A DNA stretch of 32,390 bases, taken from assembly GCA_012032555.1 (NCBI GenBank), contig JAAUSR010000060.1:1-32390 (forward strand). Reading direction: 5' to 3'. The position numbers and the translations under genes are program-made. The DNA is from Thioploca sp. (lineage in GTDB: Bacteria > Pseudomonadota > Gammaproteobacteria > Beggiatoales > Beggiatoaceae). The notes under the pieces are model-generated. The model ran no database searches, was not told where the DNA came from, and saw nothing but the letters and a program-made list of their open reading frames with translations. This document shows, in pieces, positions 25,347 to 32,390 of the stretch (position 1 is its first letter; each line of letters starts with the position of its first letter).

Positions 25347-25675
25347 AAATGACTTGTTAACAACATCAATCCCGGTGATAAAAACGGGATGTTAGTTTGG
25401 TGTCGCATCGATATCAGTAACATACTGGTTATCAATAGAATAAGTAATCTCTTAACCTCATCTTTATTAATCGCATTACCAAAAACTTATCGCGTTAAAT
25501 TCAGAACATGATTAAAATGACGCTGATTTGAGATAGTTCATCCTATTGGTAGAATAATACCAACAGCCACTAACTAAAATAGCAGTAAACTCAAGAAAGT
25601 TTATCAAATCCAGCATAGACACTACTTTAGTGTCCCAAGACCCGATCTTAGTTGGAAAACCACAAGGGGATACAG
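25347..25675. other. Intergenic region before the BCCT gene
   Basis: No gene is seen in 329 bp. It contains the hairpin at 25369-25390 and, near 25537-25560, a short TTGGTA/TACCAA inverted repeat. The BCCT gene probably has its own promoter here, but no strong hexamers stand out. Confidence 0.35.
25369..25390 (+). terminator. Possible terminator after proX
   Basis: ATCCCG (25369-25374) and CGGGAT (25385-25390) pair around a 10-nt loop, with AAC/GTT outside extending the stem past a bulge. It lies 23 bp after the proX stop. The following TTAGTTTGG is a weak T-tract. Confidence 0.4.
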
Positions 25676-27364
25676 ATGATGATACGTGCGACCTCCGGAT
25701 TTTTTAAAGGACTTAACCCGACCGTTTCCATTATTTCAAAAGTTGTTATTATTACTTTCGTACTGTTTGGTACATTATGGAATGATACTGCTTCACAATT
25801 ATTCGATGAATTGAAGAAAAACATTATTTTAGGCATGAAATGGTATTATATCGGTACAGTAGCCTTCTTGTTATTTATAGCTATTTGGTTAATGCTTTCT
25901 CGCTATGGAAATATACGCTTAGGTGATGACGACGAACGACCTGAATTTAGTTACTTTTCCTGGTTTGCTATGTTATTCAGTGCGGGAATGGGAATTGGGT
26001 TAGTCTTTTGGAGTATTGCTGAACCCATTTATCACTTTCAAGCCAATCCTTTTATTACTGAAGAAATGAGTATGACCCCGGAAGCCGCTCAGATAGCTAT
26101 GCGACTCACTTTTTTACATTGGGGATTTCATCCATGGGCAATCTACGTTATGGTGGGTCTGCCACTGGCTTATTTTGCCTACCGTAAAAAATTACCGCTT
26201 ACTATTCGTTCAGCACTTTATCCACTGCTTGGGGATAAGATTTACGGACCAATTGGTCATGCAGCAGATGTCTTGGCCGTATTTGGTACTGTATTTGGAT
26301 TAGCTACCTCATTAGGTTTAGGCGCCCAACAAATGGATACCGGTTTGGCTTACTTGTTTGGTTATGAATCTTATGCTACAGCCGAGCTAACAGCAAAAGC
26401 AGAACAAACCGATTATATTGCCAAAAATTGTACAATGGTCGTAGCAACTGAAAAGGCAGATTGTCTTCAAGCGGCTACTATAAGCCATCCGATTCCTTTT
26501 CCAATTAGCTTGATATTATTGATTGCTGTTGTTACTGCTATTGCAACTTGGTCAGTGGTTTCTGGCGTAGGTCGAGGAATAAAGATTTTAAGTGAAGTTA
26601 ATGTATGGTTAAGCATTATTCTCTTAATTTTCTTTCTCGTGTTTGGACCAACTCGTTACCTAATGAATTCCTTGTTACAAAATATCGGTGACTATATTGC
26701 TAATGTTATTCCCCTCAGTTTATGGACCGATGCCGCTAAAAATACCACTTGGCAAGACAATTGGACCACTTTTTACTGGGGTTGGTGGATTGCTTGGTCA
26801 CCTTTTGTGGGAATCTTTATTGCTAGAATTTCTCGGGGACGCACTATTCGAGAATTTATCTTGGGTGTTTTATTCGTGCCAACTTTATTAGCCTTTGTTT
26901 GGCTTACTTTATTAGGTGGTACTGCTCTGCACATCGAATTAACTGGGGTTGGTGGTATTGTCGCAGCCGTTAAAACTGATCTCACGATTGCACTCTATAC
27001 AACCTTTGAAAAAATAGACGCCGGAATATGGGGTACCCTGGCTTCTGGTATCGCCACCATTCTTATCGCCACCTATTTTATTACTTCCTCTGATTCAGCT
27101 ACCTTAGTCGTTAACACCATCCTTTCCATTGGCGATGAAGATCCACCCATTTTTCATCGTGTGTTTTGGGGCATTGGGGAAGGCGCGGTGGCAGCGGTGC
27201 TACTTATTTTAGGCGGGTTATCGGCATTACAAACAGCTTCCATTGTAGGTGCCTTACCTTTTTCATTTATTATTTGGATAATGGTCTATGGATTAGTGAA
27301 ATCGCTTAGACAAGAAAAGTTTTATTTATACCAATTGGAACCCCATGTAAACAGAAATCAGTGA
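25676..27364 (+). CDS. BCCT family betaine/choline/carnitine transporter
   Basis: BCCT carriers import betaine or related quaternary amines by ion-coupled symport. The protein, about 562 residues with twelve membrane segments, shows FSAGMGIGLVFWSIAEPIYHF, the aromatic substrate segment GWWIAWSPFVGIFIARISRG with GRTIREFI after it, and FITSSDSATLVVNT. ATG 25676 (or 25679) is chosen over the upstream TTG 25652 because AAGGGGA immediately precedes it. An unusual hydrophilic insert with two cysteines (about residues 242-273, KNCTMV and KADCLQ) lies between membrane segments. Position next to betaine synthesis and ProVWX suggests betaine as substrate; choline is less likely because no choline oxidation genes are here. 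Confidence 0.92.
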   Translation: MMIRATSGFFKGLNPTVSIISKVVIITFVLFGTLWNDTASQLFDELKKNIILGMKWYYIGTVAFLLFIAIWLMLSRYGNIRLGDDDERPEFSYFSWFAMLFSAGMGIGLVFWSIAEPIYHFQANPFITEEMSMTPEAAQIAMRLTFLHWGFHPWAIYVMVGLPLAYFAYRKKLPLTIRSALYPLLGDKIYGPIGHAADVLAVFGTVFGLATSLGLGAQQMDTGLAYLFGYESYATAELTAKAEQTDYIAKNCTMVVATEKADCLQAATISHPIPFPISLILLIAVVTAIATWSVVSGVGRGIKILSEVNVWLSIILLIFFLVFGPTRYLMNSLLQNIGDYIANVIPLSLWTDAAKNTTWQDNWTTFYWGWWIAWSPFVGIFIARISRGRTIREFILGVLFVPTLLAFVWLTLLGGTALHIELTGVGGIVAAVKTDLTIALYTTFEKIDAGIWGTLASGIATILIATYFITSSDSATLVVNTILSIGDEDPPIFHRVFWGIGEGAVAAVLLILGGLSALQTASIVGALPFSFIIWIMVYGLVKSLRQEKFYLYQLEPHVNRNQ

Positions 27365-27427
27365 AAATAAAGTGATGAGAACAGCTTGCATCTATTAGTG
27401 ATTTCAAGGATAATGTTCTCCTCGCTT

Positions 27428-27518
27428 GGAGAGGTGGCTGAGCGGTTGAAAGCGACGGTCTTGAAAACCGTTGAAGGCTAATACCCTTCCGTGGGTTCGA
27501 ATCCCACCCTCTCCGCCA
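27428..27518 (+). tRNA. tRNA-Ser (anticodon UGA)
   Basis: A 91-nt class II tRNA. The acceptor stem GGAGAGG pairs with CCTCTCC (27508-27514), followed by discriminator G and an encoded CCA (516-518 within the 27 kb line). The anticodon arm ACGGTC-TTGAAAA-CCGT gives anticodon TGA, reading UCA-type serine codons. A long variable arm (GAAGGCTAATACCCTTC) and a T-arm GTGGGTTCGAATCCCAC fit tRNA-Ser. It stands 63 bp after the BCCT gene. Confidence 0.96.
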
Positions 27519-27829
27519 ATTCAAGTTATTATTTTTTGTCCAGCGGGGCAACTTTATGAATTCAAGTAGCTGTGCCCTCTGAATTACCTGCCTCCTTAAA
27601 TGTGAATTAAGAGCTAAATCATAGAGAGTTCTCTAAAAATACCACCGCCGCCCATCTTCCAAAGAGATGAACCATGAGACTTGCATAAGAACGAACTTGG
27701 CTCGCGGATTCAAAGTTGCTAATAATCTAGCCTAACGGGTTAACCCTTTTAACTATTTACCAATTAAAAATAAAGTGATGAAGCAGTAATTCGATACTGC
27801 TCCACCTTCCAAACATTAGATGATGCTGC
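27519..27829. other. Intergenic region after tRNA-Ser
   Basis: No gene is seen in 311 bp. TTATTATTTTTTG just after the tRNA may end its transcript. A 15-nt word, AAAATAAAGTGATGA, occurs both near 27364-27378 and near 27767-27781, each time followed by a hairpin. The plus- and minus-strand frames crossing the tRNA are shadows. Confidence 0.4.
27782..27801 (-). terminator. Possible terminator after the downstream cytochrome c gene
   Basis: On the minus strand AGCAGTA-TCGAAT-TACTGCT forms a 7-bp stem with a 6-nt loop about 30 bp after the cytochrome stop; a T-rich stretch (TTTATTTTT) comes a few bases later. Confidence 0.45.
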
Positions 27830-28288
27830 TTATTCTGGTTTAGCTTCTTCAGTGGGTTTCGCTTCTTCAGCGGGTTTAGCTTCTTCGGCTTTAGCTTCAC
27901 CACCTAAAGCCAAGACCCATTCGGCAATCTTTTTAGCTTCCTCTTCAGTAACCATGGTGTTCGGTGTCATTATTGCCCCACCATAGACAGGAGGCGAACT
28001 GGCATTTCCTTTCATAATTTTTTCTGCCAACATCTTTACTGTACCGTCTTTATCTTTGGCGGCTTCTTCTTTACGTTTGGCAGCGACTTCTTGGTAACTT
28101 GGACCGACTAACTTTTTGTCGATTTGATGGCAAGTTTTACAGGGTGGAACTTTCTTTTCCGTGAATTTTTCAAAGGCTGCCCAATCATCACCTGGTTTCA
28201 GATCGATAGCCTCTTCTGCGAAAGCGATACCGGCAAATAAAGTACCTGCGGTAGCAAGACCAATACAAAGCGCTTTTAAAGTTGGCAT
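27830..28288 (-). CDS. Periplasmic cytochrome c, copy A
   Basis: A 152-residue class I monohaem cytochrome c. From ATG 28288 there is a signal peptide (MPTLKALCIG start, cleavage after AFA at 24), haem site CKTCH (50-54) and a probable axial Met97 in GGAIMTPN, as in cytochromes c5/c551-like electron carriers. The C-terminus is a low-complexity acidic/lysine tail of EEAKP(A/T) units. ATG 28288 is preferred to 28318 because AAGGAA precedes it and the extra ten residues would spoil the signal peptide. It is a near copy of the next gene upstream and lies downstream of a molybdoenzyme, so shuttling electrons for that enzyme is a reasonable inference. Confidence 0.9.
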   Translation of the reverse strand: MPTLKALCIGLATAGTLFAGIAFAEEAIDLKPGDDWAAFEKFTEKKVPPCKTCHQIDKKLVGPSYQEVAAKRKEEAAKDKDGTVKMLAEKIMKGNASSPPVYGGAIMTPNTMVTEEEAKKIAEWVLALGGEAKAEEAKPAEEAKPTEEAKPE

Positions 28289-28657
28289 AATAACATTTCC
28301 TTGGTTGATTGAACTCATGGTTCAGAGATTGTGGTAATAAACTTAATTTTTAAGACGACAGACTTCTTTGAGCTTATGATAATTTGATCATCTAGGCTCT
28401 TTTATTTGTGTGGCCAGGCCACTATTCCCATTTTTATTGGAAGACCAACAGCACACTACCATTAAGCTAAGCTCTTAAGCGTTAGGTTCCAGTGCGTTCG
28501 CCATTAACTTAATAACATTGATCCAATGGCCACTTCCAATTTGAATGCCGTTTTTCTACTCAAATCAAAAAAACTAGTTATAAACAGCAAAAATGAGGCA
28601 GTAAAGATAACACTACCTCAATTTTCAAAAAGTGATTTAGCTAATCCGGTTCAAGTC
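28289..28657. other. Intergenic region between the two cytochrome genes
   Basis: This 369-bp stretch holds the leader of cytochrome copy A, which shares GTTTATTACCACAA (minus strand) with the leader of copy B, the terminator of copy B (28588-28620), and a short TGGCCAGGCCA near-palindrome at 28411-28421. No gene is recognised; a tRNA-Gly-like stretch here was rejected. Confidence 0.4.
28588..28620 (-). terminator. Rho-independent terminator after cytochrome c copy B
   Basis: On the minus strand TGAGGTAGT and ACTGCCTCA form a 9-bp stem with one mismatch around a 9-nt loop, directly followed by TTTTTG. It lies 38 bp after the stop codon and separates the two cytochrome transcripts. Confidence 0.7.
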
Positions 28658-29128
28658 TTATTTCGCTTCTTCAGTTGGTTTTGCTTCTTCAGTAGGTTTT
28701 GCTTCTTCAGTGGGTTTCGCTTCTTCTGCTTTGGTTTCACTACCTAAAGCCAAAACCCATTCAGCCAATTTTTTGGCTTCTTCTTCGGTGACCATTGTAT
28801 TGGGTGTCATCACCGCTCCACCATAGACTGCCGGTGAACCCGCATTTCCTTTCATAATTTTTTCTGCTAACATTTTCACTGTCCCTTCTTTATCTTTAGC
28901 GGCATCTTCTTTGCGTTTAGCAGCAACGTCTTGGTAAGCTGGACCAACTATTTTCTTATCTAGAGAATGGCAAGTTTTGCATGGAGGAACTTTCTTTTCC
29001 GTAAATTTTTCAAAAGCCGCCCAGTCATCACCCGGCTTTAGATCGACTGCCTCTTCTGCCCAAGCGATACCCGCAAATAAAATACCTGCGGTAGCAAAAC
29101 CAATACAAAGCGCTTTTAAAGTTGGCAT
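28658..29128 (-). CDS. Periplasmic cytochrome c, copy B
   Basis: A 156-residue paralogue of the neighbouring cytochrome, with the same signal peptide design (cleavage after AWA at 24), haem motif CKTCH (50-54) and probable axial Met97 in GGAVMTPN. The tail has four tandem EEAKPT-like units built from an 18-bp DNA repeat. ATG 29128 is preceded by AAAGGAGA and is preferred to ATG 29158. It starts about 65 bp after the end of the molybdoenzyme gene on the same strand, the likely redox partner. The intact terminator behind it suggests that copy A is transcribed separately from its own leader. Confidence 0.9.
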   Translation of the reverse strand: MPTLKALCIGFATAGILFAGIAWAEEAVDLKPGDDWAAFEKFTEKKVPPCKTCHSLDKKIVGPAYQDVAAKRKEDAAKDKEGTVKMLAEKIMKGNAGSPAVYGGAVMTPNTMVTEEEAKKLAEWVLALGSETKAEEAKPTEEAKPTEEAKPTEEAK

Positions 29129-29192
29129 AATGACATCTCCTTTGTTTATAAAACTCATTGTTCCGAGGTTGTGGTAATAAACTTACTTTTAC

Positions 29193-31730
29193 TTAAGATG
29201 ATGAATTTCGACGAAAAATGTGACTGCGTGCCGTAGTGAGTCTATCCCAACCAGGATGATGACTCAGATCAGTTTTTTTAATATTGACTAATATGGTGTT
29301 ATAAGCAAACGCACCCGCTGGACTAGGTTCATCTAAGGTCAGGAAGTCAGGATTACCTGAACGATCCACGCCGACTTGATCCAAATCCATCCACGCACCT
29401 TCATGTAAAACGGCTACCTTTGGCATACAACGTTCTGTTACATACGCCGGGGCTATTACCTTACCACGAGCGTTCCATAATTCTACAATATCACCCGTTT
29501 TAATGCCAAGCTTTTTCGCGTCATCAGCATTTAGAGTGACTTCTTGTTCATAGGTTTCGCGTAACCAAGCAATATCGTGAAAAATAGAATGGGTACGCCA
29601 GCGCGGATGGGGTGTAATCAAGTGGAATGGATATTGAGTCGTTTTGTTGTCATTGAGCCATTCCCAAGGTTCAATCCATTTAGGAATCGGTGGAATTTCA
29701 TAGCCATAAGCTGTTCTTGACCAATCATGAATTTGGGCTAAGTAAGTGGAGAAAATTTCTATTTTTCCAGAAGAAGTTGGCCAAGGTTGTCCTTGTTCCA
29801 CATTATCTTGGAAAGCGATTTGAGGACGTGATAGTATAAATTTATAGATACCTTGTTCTTTAAATTTTGCCCAGGTCATTTCAACCTGTTGACGAGGCAT
29901 AACTTTATTTTCCCACCATTCTTGCAAATACGCTTCATCTACCGCATCGTTGTTATAAAAATAATCTCGATTGGCTTTAGGATTATATTTCTTGCCAAAA
30001 CCGAGACGGTAAGCTAATTCTGTTAACACTTGTAAATCGGTTTTACTTTCTCCCAAGGGTTCAATGACTTTAGGACGATGAATATAATAATGACCCTTAT
30101 ACCAGGGCAAAGCCACATCGTGACGTTCAAAATGGGTTGCAATTGGCAGTAAGAGATCAGCCCATAATCCCGAAGGTGTAATCGTGGCATCCATGCAAAC
30201 CACTAATTCTAATTTATTGATGGCTTGAATCGCTTTATTAATATTGGGTAATTGATTCAACCAATTAGAACCTTGCCAAAAAATACCTTTAATATTTGGT
30301 ATTTGTCCGTCATTATCTGCTCGGGGCCATAAACCAATTTCTTCACGTTGAACATGAGGATAATTTAACACACAATGTGCCCACCGATCGGATTTAATCG
30401 ATTGTTTCCAAATATTACTGTATTCATCATAAGGATAAGCAACCGCTTCGGGGTGCCAACCTTTACCAACCCCTTCAGCACAACCGCCTAATACGCCAAT
30501 ATTTCCAGTCAGCGCTTGTAAAGCTGCTGCCATCCGATTGTATTGTTCTCCATAAGCATTCCGTCCCGGCGCCCAAGAAGCTTTTAAAGCGGCAGGTTTA
30601 GTCGTGGCATAGAGATGGGCTAATTTTTTGATATCAGCCGCGCTAACACCACAAATGGATTCTGCCCATTCCGGACTTTTCGGTTGTCCATCGTATTGAC
30701 CCAGTAGGTAATCTTTGAAATTTTCGCGTCCTCTTGCCCAAAAAGGCATCGTGCCGGCATCCATACCTTGAGTAAATTTACTAATAAAATCCTGATTTTG
30801 AAGGTTATTAACAAAAATATAATACGCCATAGCCGCTAACATAGCGGCGTCGGTATTGGGTTTAATGGGAATCCACCAAGCATTATAAGCCGCTGCAGAA
30901 TCGGTGTATTGGGGATCAACGACCACGAATTGACAGCCACGTTGTTTAGCTAAGCGCATATAATAAAAAGTATTACCCCCATGAAAAGTATAAGCCGGAT
31001 TCCAACCCCACATGATGATCAATTTGGAATGCGCAAAGGTATCCTCTTCATTACCATCGTCAATGCTACCAAAAGTCACTTGAGAACTAAAAACAGTTCC
31101 TTGATAAGAGGGAACTGACCAGGAACTGGTACGACAACCAAACATACCTAAAAACCGTCCGAGTAGACCGCTAATTTGATCGGATTTATGTAAAACACCC
31201 CATGAAGCTCCTGCATAACTTTGATCTAAAAGAGCGGTGTCTCCATATTCCCATTTTAAATACAGCATTTTTTCAGCAATAAAATCTAAAGCCGCATCCC
31301 AAGAAATTCGTTTAAATTTACCTTCACCGCGTTCGCCTACCCGTAACATCGGGTAAAGTAACCGTTCTGCTGAGTAAACCCGCATACGATAAGAACGTCC
31401 ACGTAAACAAGCACGTAATTGAGGTAATTCTTCAGTATCAGTACCCCAAGGTGAACCCTGATATTGACCATTATCAGTTGATAATCGAACAATAACATCC
31501 CCTTGTTTATGTGCCACTAAAACATGCCGTGAACCACAATTATGAGCGCAACTGGTTACCACAGTGGTTAATTCATCATCACGTGGATAAGGTTCATAAG
31601 CAAAAGCTTTAGCTGATCGATTGGAAGTAACTAATCCTTTGGCAATAGTAGAACCGGCTACAGTGGTTAGAAATCGGCGTCGCGTCATATTTAAACGAGA
31701 TGCAAGCCATCTCAGTGTATTATCATTCAC
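29193..31730 (-). CDS. Tat-exported DMSO-reductase-family molybdopterin oxidoreductase
   Basis: An 845-residue catalytic subunit of the DMSO reductase superfamily, binding bis-MGD and acting in the periplasm. The Tat signal is TRRRFLTTVAG (16-26), with cleavage near AFA at 44. An iron-sulfur motif follows as CAHNCGSRH (61-69) and ACLRGRSYR (Cys108); the third ligand position is His69 instead of Cys. VGERGEGKFKRISWDAALD matches DmsA-type enzymes, and Ser208 in VPSYQG aligns with their Mo-ligating Ser. Later landmarks are WGWNPA, DPQYTDSA and the C-terminal molydopterin-binding domain from about 690. The start is GTG 31730 with AAGGAA six bases before it. No DmsB/DmsC-like genes are adjacent; two cytochromes c follow. 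The substrate (DMSO, another S- or N-oxide, or an oxidation) cannot be told from sequence. Confidence 0.88.
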   Translation of the reverse strand: MNDNTLRWLASRLNMTRRRFLTTVAGSTIAKGLVTSNRSAKAFAYEPYPRDDELTTVVTSCAHNCGSRHVLVAHKQGDVIVRLSTDNGQYQGSPWGTDTEELPQLRACLRGRSYRMRVYSAERLLYPMLRVGERGEGKFKRISWDAALDFIAEKMLYLKWEYGDTALLDQSYAGASWGVLHKSDQISGLLGRFLGMFGCRTSSWSVPSYQGTVFSSQVTFGSIDDGNEEDTFAHSKLIIMWGWNPAYTFHGGNTFYYMRLAKQRGCQFVVVDPQYTDSAAAYNAWWIPIKPNTDAAMLAAMAYYIFVNNLQNQDFISKFTQGMDAGTMPFWARGRENFKDYLLGQYDGQPKSPEWAESICGVSAADIKKLAHLYATTKPAALKASWAPGRNAYGEQYNRMAAALQALTGNIGVLGGCAEGVGKGWHPEAVAYPYDEYSNIWKQSIKSDRWAHCVLNYPHVQREEIGLWPRADNDGQIPNIKGIFWQGSNWLNQLPNINKAIQAINKLELVVCMDATITPSGLWADLLLPIATHFERHDVALPWYKGHYYIHRPKVIEPLGESKTDLQVLTELAYRLGFGKKYNPKANRDYFYNNDAVDEAYLQEWWENKVMPRQQVEMTWAKFKEQGIYKFILSRPQIAFQDNVEQGQPWPTSSGKIEIFSTYLAQIHDWSRTAYGYEIPPIPKWIEPWEWLNDNKTTQYPFHLITPHPRWRTHSIFHDIAWLRETYEQEVTLNADDAKKLGIKTGDIVELWNARGKVIAPAYVTERCMPKVAVLHEGAWMDLDQVGVDRSGNPDFLTLDEPSPAGAFAYNTILVNIKKTDLSHHPGWDRLTTARSHIFRRNSSS

Positions 31731-32017
31731 TTTATTTTCCTTAATACTTTTTAAATTTAATCGTTAAAAAATTTTGAGAGAAGTGAGAACAGAATGAACA
31801 ATGAAATAAGGAAGTCATTAGCAATAAGTTGACTCGTAACTGATAAAACAAAATGTGGAGTGGAAAAGAGTGAAAAACTGACTTTACTAATGGTAGGAAT
31901 TACGCTAGTAATAAGTTGTGCTTCTATAATTAGCCGAAAAAATGAAGTTACTTTTCTTATCAGGGGTTGTTATTTCTAAATACCCCTAACTAAGAAAGAT
32001 TTTTAAATTCTATTTAT
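31731..32017. other. Intergenic region upstream of the molybdoenzyme
   Basis: No gene is seen. AGGGGT (31962-31967) and ACCCCT (31982-31987) form a 6-bp stem that could end the minus-strand transcript of the Met-rich gene, though no T-tract follows on that strand. TTACTA/TAGTAA pair near 31885-31912. The molybdoenzyme promoter presumably lies here. Confidence 0.35.
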
Positions 32018-32390
32018 TTATGGATTGCTCTCTATACTATCGGTGACACTTGTTCCTTCGGTATGGTTTTCCATACTTTTTATCGCTTCACGATGGTTTT
32101 CATCTTCGGTTTTATTCATACCCCACATATAGAATATATTATTACTCGGATACAAAATGAGATTACCCTCTTTATCGATCCAAAATCGACCAAATGTCAT
32201 TTGATAACCTTCTGGAGGAATATTGTACATACTGGCCATCCCTAACATACCGCTCATTGCTGACATACCATACATTGCTGTCATACCGTACATACCGGCC
32301 ATACCTCCCATACCAGTCATACCTCCCATACCGGCCATACCAGCCATACCTCCCATACCGGCCATACTAGGCATATCTCCCATACCAACC
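32018..32390 (-). CDS. Met-x-Gly triplet-repeat protein, C-terminal part (5' end outside window)
   Basis: The frame is open to the window edge; two more codons (Leu-Gly) precede the ATG at 32383 and keep the repeat pattern, so the gene most likely starts further out. The visible part has Met at every third position for eighteen consecutive triplets, mostly M-x-G (for example MAGMGGMAGM), then a non-repeat end of about 70 residues (PPEGYQMTFGRFWIDKEGN, then MWGMNKTEDENHREAIKSM). The period-three Gly pattern recalls collagen-like or polyproline-II helices, with Met in place of Pro. I do not recognise a family. Met-rich segments can bind copper, but the strict spacing is unlike known CopA/PcoA motifs. 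It precedes the molybdoenzyme gene by 287 bp. Confidence 0.65.
   Translation of the reverse strand, partial: VGMGDMPSMAGMGGMAGMAGMGGMTGMGGMAGMYGMTAMYGMSAMSGMLGMASMYNIPPEGYQMTFGRFWIDKEGNLILYPSNNIFYMWGMNKTEDENHREAIKSMENHTEGTSVTDSIESNP

Noticed and set aside
27306-27551. Minus-strand 81-codon frame across the tRNA
   Set aside because: It reads through the reverse complement of tRNA-Ser and the end of the BCCT gene; the GWDSNPR text is the well-known spurious translation of tRNA sequence.
28405-28490. tRNA-Gly-like sequence on the minus strand (TAGCTTAATGGTAG, then GTCTTCCAA)
   Set aside because: The D-arm and anticodon-like parts are suggestive, but the anticodon stem does not pair and no T-arm (GGTTCGAATCC type) or acceptor pairing follows. 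At most a chance match or a decayed fragment.
28526-28747. Plus-strand frame rich in Phe and Ser over the cytochrome tail
   Set aside because: It is the antisense of the EEAKPT repeat and is not a gene.

Overview
The window looks like chromosome of an AT-rich gammaproteobacterium, most likely a large sulfur bacterium of the Beggiatoa/Thioploca/Thiomargarita type (Thiotrichales). This is an inference from overall protein character: choice-of-anchor L surface protein with repeats, DUF29 and IS630/ISAs1 remnants, a DMSO-reductase-family enzyme beside c-type cytochromes, and glycine betaine synthesis from glycine. No rRNA or other decisive marker is present. Genus-level placement is not supported.

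Layout. 1-2.3 kb is decaying accessory DNA: the C-terminal end of one IS630-type transposase, a second broken IS630-type copy, a small PD-(D/E)XK-like nuclease gene on the minus strand, a helically phased short repeat and a frameshifted DUF29 gene. 2.4-7.4 kb holds a small unknown protein, monothiol glutaredoxin, O-acetylhomoserine sulfhydrylase, and a two-gene potassium-channel operon (DUF6394-like membrane protein plus a channel with two RCK/TrkA-N domains). An ISAs1-type remnant separates this from a four-gene arsenic operon (Acr3 efflux pump, ArsP-like permease, CxxC thioredoxin-like protein, ArsC arsenate reductase; 7.9-10.7 kb) with no visible arsR. The minus-strand rlmKL rRNA methyltransferase follows (10.8-13.0 kb).

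13.3-19.1 kb encodes a secreted four-cysteine protein and a giant secreted choice-of-anchor L protein made of twelve fibronectin-like domains of two alternating types, ending in a propeller-like domain. Its reading frame is interrupted twice by the same -1 shift at homologous positions 603 bp apart, the most striking sequence observation here.

19.5-27.4 kb is a complete osmoprotection locus on the plus strand: two tandem glycine/sarcosine methyltransferase paralogues, sarcosine/dimethylglycine methyltransferase, the ProV-ProW-ProX betaine ABC importer and a BCCT transporter. Together they would make betaine from glycine with S-adenosylmethionine and also import it. A tRNA-Ser(UGA) follows.

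The right end (27.8-32.4 kb, minus strand) carries two duplicated small periplasmic cytochromes c with EEAKPT-type tails, a Tat-exported DMSO-reductase-family molybdoenzyme whose third iron-sulfur ligand position is His instead of Cys, and the 3' part of a gene for a protein with a strict Met-x-Gly triplet repeat that runs off the window edge.
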